64,000 nt of DNA from Limnomonas spitsbergensis (taxonomy: Eukaryota; Chlorophyta; Chlorophyceae; Chlamydomonadales): the NCBI GenBank assembly GCA_037349105.1, contig JAYJMM010000036.1:5182001-5246000 (forward strand). The letters are read 5' to 3'. The position numbers and the translations under genes are program-made. Below the pieces are notes generated by a model. It saw only the letters and a list, made by a program, of their open reading frames with translations. It did no database searches and was not told the origin of the DNA. The stretch's first letter is position 1, and every line of letters begins with the position of its first letter. Below are positions 11,338 through 21,019 of this stretch, in pieces.

Positions 11338-12501
11338 TATTTGATTGATTGATGTAATATCATGCGCGATCGAATGGAATGGAAGTGAAAAGCTCGAGTC
11401 ACGCCAGGCTTAAATGAATGGAATATGTGTGAAAATGTCGGGAAAATGTGGGAATCAATGAATGTTCAAGTTGAGGCGTGCGCGCGTATAAACCGATACC
11501 GTAGATGCACATCACCTTCCATTCCAGAGCCGATTTTGGGGGGGTAGGCGCTCGCCTTGCTCAAATGTCACATTTCCGAAAACGCTCCACGTCTGCATGT
11601 CCAGGAATTCGAGATATCTAAGATCTATCCTCCAGTCATCCGAACAATCAAGGGCGCTAAAATGTATAACATGACATGGAAAGGTAGGTGTGTTCCATAC
11701 TTCCATGTTCTTCATGGTGGATCTCTGCTCGAAACATGACCACGACATACAACATATTTTCACGTACGTCAGTCGCGGTGGCACCCTGTTCGAAACTTGT
11801 GCATTCGGACTTTTCTAGAACTCGTCTCGATCGCTCGGAAGCGTGACGTGACACCCCCGCACTTCTCCGGAATACACTTTATGGGACACAAAAGTGGACG
11901 AGGAATCCTAGTACTACTCCAGACCAGCGCTTCTACCTGACACACTTAAATAATATTAAACGGCATGCAAACCGGCATTCAAAAATTGAGGTGATCTTGC
12001 ACAACAAAAAGTCTTGTTCCTGTTTATGTACATGCTTAGTATACATATAAACGGCATACTATCAATTCCCGTAGATTTGATTTGTCTTCCCTCGGTTTCA
12101 ATGTCAAATTCTTTCAAAATCAATTGTTGAATGATACCCTTCAGGCAGATATTCTTTTTTAATCCTTTCCCTCGGCATCAAAATTCGCTTCATGTCAGTA
12201 CTCAGTACCCGGCCGCGAGCACGGTCGCCATTCCTTACCCAAGATAATGATTATTTCATTAGTCCTCAGACACAACCCTCACCCAGCTAAACAACGTTAA
12301 TAATAAGGGAAGGCTATCCAAATCTACAGTACTGCCAGGGGCAGTATTATTCTATATCTACCTGCGGTTCTGGTACAGTACACAATCAAACATTGGGTAC
12401 ACCGGTGTAAATGGCAGCTTTGACCCTTCAACTTGCAGAATGTGGGCCCCAAACCACAACCACTGGCACAAACAAGCGGCTAGATGACTCACACAAACGG
12501 T
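11338..12501 (-). promoter_or_regulatory. Intergenic region: phosphodiesterase promoter side and GAF-gene 3' side
   Basis: The region lies between the stop of the GAF-domain gene (12502) and the start codon of the phosphodiesterase (11337), both on the minus strand. A TATA-like word on the minus strand (GGTTTATACG, about 11482-11493) lies some 150 bases before the start codon. The part at 11512-11860 is open in one frame but is not recognisable as protein. The part at 11900-12480 is AT-rich and shows no feature I can name. Confidence 0.35.
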
Positions 12502-15500
12502 TCATCCTCTCGCCTTAAAGTACATCCCCATGAGCTGCGACCGCAGCCGCGCCCCCTTCATCGTCGTCATCCGATCACCGGGAGCTACACGCACCCAGGG
12601 CAGCGTGGCAGTCTGGGGCTGGCTGTAGGCTAGCAGGCCCGCTGCTGGGCCGCTGCCCCCCGCCGCTGCGGCCTGGTGCATCTCGCTGTCAGGACCGACA
12701 ACAGAGTGTGCAGAGGCGTAGGCGCATTCCTGGCTGCGTGCGGAACCAGAGGGTCTCGCCCACCTTCAATGCAAAATAAGACATGGCATACGCATCAACC
12801 TGCATGGGGCAGTTTGTTATTTTAGGGGTTAGTTTGGGGGTTGGTCATTTGGTGGGTGGGTGGATTAGTTAAAGGGCAAGGGTCTTAATATAAAATTATA
12901 CTCAGATGAACAGCTCAGGAATTGTTGCAGGTGTAGGAATCAGTTTTTTGCCCTGGATCAGATGCAGTGCGAAACAGCAAAACAGCCGCAAACTAGATCC
13001 ACGGAACGACCCCAGCCCCCGAGGCCGCCTAGGGTATGTTGAATGTGCACAAGATCATCTCCGCTGGTCTGCACCCTGGGGCCCAGGCAGCAGGGCCAGC
13101 TGATCGAGGCCACCGTAATGTAGCTGAATTGTAGCTCAAACCAAGTAGGGCATATATAGCTTCCTTCCTTCCTTCCTTCCTTCCTTCCTTCCTTCCTTCC
13201 TTCCCTCCTTCCCTCCTTCCCTCCTTCCCTCCTCCCTTCCCTCCTCCCTTCCCTCCTCCCTTCCCTCCTCCCTTCCCTCCTCCCTCCCCTCCTCCCTCCC
13301 CTCCTCCCTCCCCTCCTCCCTCCCCTCCTCCCTCCCCTCCTCCCTCCCCTCCTCCCTCCCCTCCTCCCTCCCCTCCTCCCTCCCCTCCTCCCTCCCCTCC
13401 TCCCTCCCCTCCTCCCTCCCCTCCTCCCTCCCCTCCTCCCTCCCCTCCTCCCTCCCCTCCTCCCTCCCCTCCTCCCTCCCCTCCTCCCTCCCCTCCTCCC
13501 TCCCCTCCTCCCTCCCCTCCTCCCTCCCCTCCTCCCTCCCCTCCTCCCTCCCCTCCTCCCTCCCCTCCTCCCTCCCCTCCTCCCTCCCCTCCTCCCTCCC
13601 CTCCTCCCTCCCCTCCTCCCTCCCCTCCTCCCTCCCCTCCTCCCTCCCCTCCTCCCTCCCCTCCTCCCTCCCCTCCTCCCTCCCCTCCTCCCTCCCCTCC
13701 TCCCTCCCCTCCTCCCTCCCCTCCTCCCTCCCCTCCTCCCTCCCCTCCTCCCTCCCCTCCTCCCTCCCCTCCTCCCTCCCCTCCTCCCTCCCCTCCTCCC
13801 TCCCCTCCTCCCTCCCCTCCTCCCTCCCCTCCTCCCTCCCCTCCTCCCTCCCCTCCTCCCTCCCCTCCTCCCTCCCCTCCTCCCTCCCCTCCTCCCTCCA
13901 CGGGCTGGGCCAGCACGCACGCCCAAGGGGTTCCGAAGCACAGCGCGACGTCGAGCACCTTTGAGATGAGTTCGTCCTCGCCAGGGGTGTGACGTGTGAT
14001 GTTGACGGTGTGGCTGTGTTCCAGGCCACAGCGCCCGACCCGCCCATCGCCAACCTTCAAGCTGCAGAAGTAAGAAAACAAACCGAGGGGGAGCGCGGAG
14101 TTGTAATGCCACTAATGTGTGATGTTGATGGTGTGGCCGTGTTCCAGGCCACAGCGGCCAACTAAACCATCGCCAACCTTCGCCCTACAAGCAAGGGAAT
14201 AAACAGCATCAGCAACAGAAGTGTAAGCTTGCGGGGGGGGAGGCGGGGATGGAGCACAGGGGTGTAAAGCATGACGTAGACGGCGTGGCCGTGTTCCTGG
14301 CCACAGCGGCCAACTAACCCATCGCCAACCTTCGCCCTACAAGCAAGGAAAACAACAGCAGCAGGCAAAGTCATCGTGAGGGGGGGAGCACGTAGGTGTG
14401 ATGTTACTTATATAGTCATGTGTGACGTTGATGGCGTAGCCGTGGTCCAGGCCACAGTGGCCAACTAACCCATCGCCAACCTCTAACTTAAAAGACGAAA
14501 ACAGCAGCGCAGCAGTGCCAGCGGTCCAGGTCGCAGTGGCCAGCCAGCCTATCGCCAACCATCACTCTACCGAAGGATGGAAACAGCAGCAGCAGTGTCA
14601 GCGTGCAGGGGGAGGAGAGATGAGGTGTTATGTGTGACAGTGAGTATGTGGCTGCGGTCCAGGCCGCAGGGGCCGACCAGTCTGTCTTCGACCCTAACCA
14701 TACAGAAAGAAAACTGAGCAGCAGCCGCAGCAGCGGGCCGGAGGGGGGTGGAGTGCAGGTGCTCGGCCCACCTGACCAGCATCAGCTCTTCCATGCCCGG
14801 TACTTTGCACTGGGTCCACATCTCGTTGTGTGGCATATCCATAATGAAGATGAAGGCGTCCTTGGCGTGGAGAATCTCTTCAAGAGCATCCGTCGCAATG
14901 TCCAACAACTCCCCGAGGTCGCTCTGAGCGGGGTCAGGGGCAGGGGCAGAGGTTATCAGCTGCGGGTGGTAGATCTAGGGTTGAATCTAGGGTTGGATCT
15001 AGGGGCGGATCTGGGGGCAGATCTAGGGGCAGGGGTTCATGTTTTAGCGGTGAAACTGCATACAATATTTCCTTCTGAGCATCCGCCGCGATGTCTGACA
15101 GCCCCCCGAGGTCACTCAGGGGCCATGCAGGGGCAGGAAAGAATGACAGCTGCGGGAGGCGGATCTAGGGGTGGATCTAGGGTATAATGCTTTCAGTTGG
15201 TGGAGGACCTGTGTGGATGACCTCTTAATGAACATTCACCACCATATCCAACAGCTCTCCAAGGTCGTCTTATCAGTGAGCACAGGGGCAGGGGCAAGGG
15301 ACTCTTTAAAAGCGGCCATTGCAATATCTCCAAGCTCACGAGACAGGGGCAGGGGCAGGGGCAGCCAGGGGCAGGGGCAGGTCGCTCCTGGTGAAGGGAC
15401 GATCCCCTAAGTTGCCCTGGGTTAATCATTTAGGGTTAGATGACCATCCCCTAAGTTGTCTCCGCGAGTTATCTCTGATTTTTATACATATAGGGTTAAG

Positions 15501-16222
15501 TGCCCATCCCCAAGTTGCTCCTGTAAGTTACTCACCGTTGTGGCGAGGATTGCTTGCATGCTTCAGTTCCCCGAGAATGAAATGCGCTGACCGTCCTGAC
15601 TGAGCGTCCATTGCCATGCAACCAATTTGTCGACTAGGCACACCAGGTATTGAAGCAGGCGCCTGTGATGCCACAGGGTAAAAATAAACAGACATGCACG
15701 CTCACAAGTCTGCAGTCGTGTAGGTCGGCACCTCTGACTGTCCTGATTGAGGCTGATTGCATTCTGTATGTCAGCTGGCTGCCAAAATTGATAATGTGCA
15801 CACAGCACAGGCCTCAAAAGGCTTGGCTGGACTGAGAAAACAGGTGATAGACAAACATGGTCAGAACGGCTGTCATTTACAGACCAGAAGCAGCCAAGCG
15901 GACGAGTAGGGCCCGACATGCATGCACAGCCCACGAAACACCAGCGCAGTAGCACACACACCGCAGTCAGCCAATACAGCAGCGGAGCAAGCCAGACTCC
16001 TGGTATTCAAGGACAGAAGGGCCATCGCACGCACAGGAGCTGGCCTATGCATCAGGTTAACAATGCAGGGCTCAGAGAGAGTGTTCATTGCCACGTCGCA
16101 CAGCCATGCACAAGTCACTAGTTCTTGGGGCACACACATGACACGAGGGCTGCGCCAGAGGCACAGCTTTTACCGATGGGTGTCGAAGTACCGAGCGCTT
16201 TGCTGCGTTGGCAAGTCTGCAT
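12502..16222 (-). CDS. GAF-domain protein (partly resolved gene model)
   Basis: Exons I can support: 15546-15679 (ends CACAACG before GTGAGT), 14772-14923, 13902-14061, 12764-12799 and 12502-12672 with stop TGA at 12502-12504. A possible first exon is 16174-16222, starting at ATG 16222. Exon 14772-14923 gives LLDIATDALEEIL then AFIFIMDM, and exon 13902-14061 gives KVGDGRVGRCG and VALCFGTPWACVLAQP. This is the order of a GAF fold (amphipathic helix, central strands, the V.xGxGxxG block). GAF domains bind cyclic nucleotides or other small ligands in signalling proteins. Phases of 14772-14923, 13902-14061, 12764-12799 and 12502-12672 agree; the link from 15546-15679 does not, so an exon is missing between them. 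The final strands of the fold are not clear. It could be a regulator acting with the neighbouring phosphodiesterase, but nothing proves that. Confidence 0.55.
13156..13900. repeat. Pure 12-base minisatellite in GAF-gene intron
   Basis: It begins as (TTCC)n at 13160-13204, passes through 8-base and 12-base variants, and becomes about 50 near-perfect copies of CCTCCCTCCCCT up to 13898. On the transcribed (minus) sense it is GGAGGGGAGGGA repeats, G-rich enough for stacked G-quadruplexes. The array abuts the exon end at 13902. Because 12 is a multiple of 3, all minus frames are open through it, which creates long false ORFs. Confidence 0.95.
14108..14712 (-). repeat. Five degenerate copies of the GAF V-G-D-G exon
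   Basis: Minus-strand copies of the start of exon 13902-14061 occur at about 14190-14108, 14345-14270, 14495-14410, 14582-14520 and 14712-14630. Each preserves words such as GTTGGCGATGG and GGCCTGGAACACGGC and is separated by short intron-like sequence. Several read as VGDGLVGRCG or VEDRLVGPCG. None continues into the rest of the functional exon. Confidence 0.8.
15056..15345 (-). repeat. Three degenerate copies of the GAF helix exon
   Basis: Starts of exon 14772-14923 are repeated on the minus strand at about 15125-15056, 15283-15225 and 15345-15300. Readable forms are SDLGGLSDIAADA, DDLGELLDMV and RELGDIAMAA against the functional SDLGELLDIATDA. A GGGGCA-type short repeat separates them. 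Confidence 0.7.
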
Positions 16223-16647
16223 GGCTGAAATCAGTGGATCTGGAGTCCAGGGATGGAGGAGCCCTGCCGGATGTAATATAGAGAGCGCAAAGTGAACAAA
16301 ATCTCTTGACAGTAGCTGCGTCGCCTTAAGGCAGATTCTATGAGGGGGGAAATCGAGAAAGTGTCTGTGCGTGTTTTGAGGAAGGAAGAAATTGCTTGTG
16401 TGATCCTGCGCTTAGTAGGGAAGCAAGGCGAATAGGCGATTGACGGCAATTATGTGTTTGGGTCTCACTTTTCTGCCGTACAGGAGTTTGAGGCCCCGCC
16501 CATGCCCATTTGTCACATGGTTGCCCTCGGGTTCAGTAAGCTCGGCTAGGTCAGAGGTCTCTGGGCTAGGTGGTCTAAGTTAATGGGAGGGTAGAGGCAA
16601 TTTGGAGGGATTTTTAGGGAGGGGCCAGCGTCAGTTTCATTTTATTT

Positions 16648-16800
16648 GGACTTTTGAAGGTGTGAGGCCGGCCGTCCAACCCTAGAAAACCTGAGTCGCT
16701 GACACACAAAAAAAACAGCCCGGGTGCGCATGGGGCGCTTGTCGGCAGCTGAGAAAAGGCGAGCGGAAACAGGAAAGGCACACGACCAACAAGCACTCAA
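16648..16800 (-). repeat. Dispersed repeat family R1, copy on minus strand
   Basis: It shares a 150-base consensus with 26575-26745, 37060-37215 and partial copies at 26050-26110 and 41255-41310. Diagnostic words on the family sense strand are GCCTTTTCTCAGCTG, CACCCGGGCTG and CTAGGGTTGGGCGGCC..CCTC. No coding continuity or pol III box could be fixed, so SINE or MITE remain options. Confidence 0.7.
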
Positions 16801-17598
16801 ACGTGTGTGGGGATATTGTTGAGCATGTTTGTGAGTCCGGATGATTGGTTGAAGTATGGGGTGCAGTCTTTCCTGGTGATCAGGTCGTTATCATTGAGAT
16901 GTCCCATTTGGCGAACTCTCAGGCAGTGCTTAGACTCTCTTGATTCACTGAATTGTCGGGGATTACCTCTAATGAGTTTGAGCTGCATTTGAGGAGCGCT
17001 CTGGTGATGACGCCCACACGCCCCTGCCTGGTCCCGCAGGGATTGTGTCAGGCGGACGGCGTTCTTTCTGGCGTATCCCGTTGCTAGGGACTCACACCCC
17101 AACCCAAATGCTGTCATGTCGTCGTGTGCTGTTGGCAGGGATTTTTAGCATTGGTTACTGGTTACGAGTCGGAACCAAAGTGGTAACCAAACAATTAATT
17201 CGGCGAAGCCGAGGTTTTATAGGGCGGTAACGAAAATCAATTAGGATAGGGGAAAATTCGACGCCTGCTGCGCGCTCTTCACCAAGAACTCCATCAAAAC
17301 TTGCTGCTTCTGGTACCGTAACCAAAATTAATTCCGATCGACGGGGGGGCAAAAACAAGTCAAACACCCCATCATAAAAAAAATGTGAAACGACTTCTGG
17401 CTACCCCCCCCCCCCCGCCTCCGGAACCTAGTAAAACCTTGATTTATCAGTCAAAAATTAGAATTGAAGGAAGGGAGCGGGGTCAATTTCAATCAGCTCG
17501 TCAATGCGCTTCTAATGGTGTTGATAAATGTAGATGGTTCACAAATGTTAAGTGGTGTAACAAAAGAATAAACCACTGCTCTTGCTACCACCTGCCAG
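16801..17598. other. Intergenic stretch with no supported gene
   Basis: A 106-codon frame (17117-16797, minus) crosses this region but matches no family I recognise. Near 17150-17340 a word of the form GGTAACCAAA(C)AATTAATT is repeated in direct orientation. A polyC tract lies at 17404-17417. Nothing else stands out. Confidence 0.3.
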
Positions 17599-18910
17599 CT
17601 ACCTATCCTCGCTAGAGACCTCGAGGCTCCAGAAACGAGTGGACTCACGCATGAGTGGCATCAAACAAGCATCTAACTTAAGCGTGCTGATGTGCTGCTT
17701 CAGAAGCTTGGTCTTCTGCTTCTTGGGGAGCTCCTTGTCCACCACCCCCTTCAACTCCTCAGCGCGTATGGCATATCTCGTTACATCTGCCTCCGTCAGC
17801 TCCTGACCAGGGTGGGCTGACTCCATGTGATCTAGGAAGTGATAACTCCACACAAAAGGGCGGATGGTACCCGCGATGCTCCTGCAGATGGTGCAAGCCT
17901 AGCCTAGCAAGCCACTGGTCTGCTGGTGCAAGGATTGGTGGCAGAACCCCGCTGGCGCCAAGCTACAGGCTGCCCCACATTGGCGCAGCAAGATGTGCGC
18001 TCCGACGTGCAACCGCATAGCTGATAGCTTGGTTATCGTCCCACAGCCATGCACCTTGTACACCGTCGGCGCATCCCCAGCCACTGATGGTCCATATTCT
18101 TGTTGAACATTCTCCAACTCTCGGGGGGTGACATCGTAAAGTGGCCAGGGCTTGGCATCATCGCCTCTGTACGGGAACTCAGCCGACAGGCTCAAGCTGT
18201 GGCTAGAAGCTGGTGGAAGCTGACCAAGGACCCCCACCAGCTGGGCTAGAAGGCTCGGCGACAGCCGCATGCTCGGCAGCAGCAGCAGCAGCAGGAGCTG
18301 AGGGAGTAGCAGGAGTAGAGGTGGAGTATAATGATGTGATTGTGCGCCGTCGCTTCGTCGAGTTTTCCTTGACCAGCTTCTCAGCTCCTCTCTTGCACTC
18401 TTTCCCTTGTTAGTGATTCCCTAGGGCCACTGGGTTGTCTGTGAAGTTTGAGACCTCAAAACAATGCTCGCATCAGGTTGTCAGCTTAAGTGGCATCCAG
18501 TGTTAAGCTTAGTTCATAGCAAGTACCCATGCAGCTACACCGTGTGAGTCCGTAATGAGTGTACGTACAACAGTGCATGTGGTTCCAGAGCCATGACACC
18601 CCCCCATACCCAGATTGCATGCCAAGAGGGGTCTGGTATTCTGTGTGGAATCGTGATGCATATCTGTAGCAAATGGCAGTAGGAATGCAACGGTGTAGCT
18701 ATCGTCTCAATCTAATGTTTACAAAAAATATTCTACATTTTCCAAAAATGCTCTTTTTTCTTTTACCCCCCTCCCCCCCACCCACTTTGACCCTCCATAT
18801 CTCCCAGCCCCCTGGGCCAAAAATAATTTTAAGACCAGATATGGAAAACTCTCGTCAAGCTCTACAACTTTCGATGATGGGGTGTATTCAGTTATTTTTG
18901 CCCCCCTCGA
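17599..18910 (-). mobile_element. Dispersed element copy coding a Cys-rich / HP-motif protein (copy 2)
   Basis: It is inverted relative to 1840-2810 and matches it in order. The protein block with WSYHFLDHM..HP, EADV and AEELKGVVDKE lies at 17853-17660. Further upstream on the minus strand is an Ala/Ser-rich stretch after a KRRRT motif (18350-18270), and a TTTTTGGCCCAGGGG word lies at 18800-18820. Between them, frame 18270-17899 adds a KLSAMRLHVGAHILLRQC block typical of chromatin- or transposon-type DNA-binding heads, which copy 1 lacks. Frames are interrupted, so the copy is inactive. The family is not identified. Confidence 0.5.
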
Positions 18911-19217
18911 TTCCGATTGTCAAGAAAAGATACCCTGGCTGTTGGACTCAGCTTTTCATTGTGACGGCTGCGCGGAGTGTCAGCCAGGTGTCTGTTCAAA
19001 CCTACGTGCAGCGATAAATTAAATTCAGTGCAGAAAATTGTGTTGATGCGCTTCGGTTGATTTAATTGTTTTTGCTGCGCGACAAAAAGATAAATTGCAT
19101 TTTTGCTGCGTGGACACTAGGTGGTTCCATGGTAGGACAAAACCCTACAACCCTTCAAATAATAGTGATCTTGACGTTTTTTTGTCAGGAGGGATGGTAA
19201 TTGGTACACCATCCCCC
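18911..19217. other. Left flank of the large retroelement
   Basis: No gene is seen. The flank ends in a run of six C at 19213-19218, directly before the element start. The right flank likewise begins with a run of C at 25935-25943, so the target was probably a C tract. Confidence 0.4.
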
Positions 19218-19858
19218 CTGTCACAGTATATTACCGTATACGTGACAGAACCGTTTAGGCCGCAGTTAGCGGCCGCGGAGCCTCCGCAGCTTATCTGCGG
19301 AGTCTCCGGATTTGAACTGAGACCTAGAAACCCGCTTGCGCAGGGTGATTTAGCATAATCTGTACTCTGAATTGGGCCTGCCGGGTCCCTGTATCCCGGC
19401 AATTGCCTAAGCTACTACTTTTGTCCCTTTTGAAGGACAGGCCTCTGGTGTAAAGAGTATAGGCCTAGCTCTCACGGATACTAGTAGCCCTTGCTCGCCA
19501 CTAAGTCAGTACCTTACACTTCAGTCAAGTCTAGCACCACGGAAAGTGGTGATAGCATAAGCAAGTGACAAGCGAGCCCCATCCATATCACTGGACATCC
19601 CCAGCCGACGCCATCTACGGTGCTCGCCCTGAAGAGCACGCGACCTACGGTGCCGATCCCTGACTACTCGTCCATCGGAGACGACTAATCAGGCAAGCAG
19701 TCCCAAGCAGATATTCACCTAAATAGACCAGGAGGCGCAAAGCCGACCAGGAGCTCTCGGCGTACCAGCTTCCAGCTGAGTCCGCCCGGCGACAAAACCC
19801 ACGGACAAAGTCACTTCCGTCGCCGTTCCTTCGCAACCCCGAGCATCCCCGCTCTCAG
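19218..19858 (+). repeat. Retroelement split repeat A1
   Basis: This is the left terminal repeat, 641 bases, starting CTGTCACAGTATATTACCG and ending CCCCGCTCTCAG. It contains a self-complementary GCGG..CCGC region and TCTGCGGAGTCTCCG near its start. It is identical to A2 (25051-25691) apart from AACCG versus AGCCG near base 33 and CACG versus CATG near base 435. Confidence 0.88.
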
Positions 19859-20434
19859 TGTCCTTCAAAAGGGACAAAAGTGGTATTGCAGCCTGATCAG
19901 CTGCTTGCCAACGAGTTCCTCGCTGAGGGAAGCTAAGCTTGTCTGACCTGGAATATTTTTTTTGAATTGTTCGCCTTGGACAGCTTGAAAAAGCACCTCT
20001 GTCGCTGCATTCTGCTTGGGCTTTTCGTGCCAAATTAGATCTTGCAAACTCCAGCTGTGAAGAGCCTTGGGGAGAAGCTCGAAGATCTCGTTGTGGAGTT
20101 ATAAACCCAGCTTGATTCCCTGTGCATTGAGCGTGGCAGCGTAGTGTTGAGTCCAGGAGAGGCTTGAAGATCTGGCTGGGGATTTATCCAGCAGATAATT
20201 ACCTGTATGACTGCAGATTGAGATCAGGTGGATCCAATCTTTCATCATTGACAGAAGTGAACTTGTGGATAGAACATCCAGGTTTGAAATTTTGTGGGTG
20301 TACCAAAGGATCCCCGCAGGACCGCAGAGCTGAACGGACACTACGCAAGAGGATACCTCCGCGTAGGACGCGAGACATCCACGCGGGACGTGTGCCATCT
20401 AGAAGCAGCCCAGCCAGCAAAGGTGGGAAGTACT

Positions 20435-20625
20435 AAAAAGGGCGAAGGAGGATTCCGCCAGATTAAAAATCAGCAAGCAGAAAAAAGGGCGAAGGAGGAT
20501 TCCGCCAGATTAGAAATTAGCAAGCAGAAAAAAGGGCGAAGGAGGATTCCGCCAGATTAAAATTAGCGAGCAGAAAAGAGGGCGAAGGAGGATTCCGCCA
20601 GATTAAAATTAGTGAGCAGAAAAGC
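20435..20625 (+). repeat. About 45-base tandem repeat inside the retroelement
   Basis: Four copies of a unit carry GGGCGAAGGAGGATTCCGCC followed by AGATTAAAATTAGC. It lies in the 5' interior, upstream of the long ORF, and is not recognisably coding. Confidence 0.9.
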
Positions 20626-21019
20626 AGAAAGGCGAGGCCTACCCAGCTTAATCCCATGAGCCAATAGAAAGGGACGCAGAGACCTAGGCAGTGGGCCAGA
20701 ATACGCGACGCAGAAGAGGCTGATGAGAGTGGCAAGTGCTGCGCAGTGCGTTCAAAAGGAGAACGGGACGATGCCCCGTGGTGGAAGTCAGGTGATCAGG
20801 AAACCCGCAGTCTACGGCTACGACATCCCCCGCTTCACGCGGTGAGTGACTCAGCGACCCGTCAGATCAGCTATCTGAAGGGCCAGCAGTTAAGCTTTAC
20901 AAGTGACCAGCTCCGTGTCTGTCATCTAGAAGTTCCAGCCACAGCTTAACGCGCTGCGCATCCGCGGCCAGTGTGTAGTCACTGAGTCCGCCCGTAGGAA
21001 ACCTGCAGATCTGCGGGCG

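Noticed and set aside
12958..14112. 384-codon minus-strand ORF with an RGG/GGR repeat
   Set aside because: It is the 12-base minisatellite read in a frame; two other frames are equally open, and the flanks are an intron and the real GAF exon in another phase.
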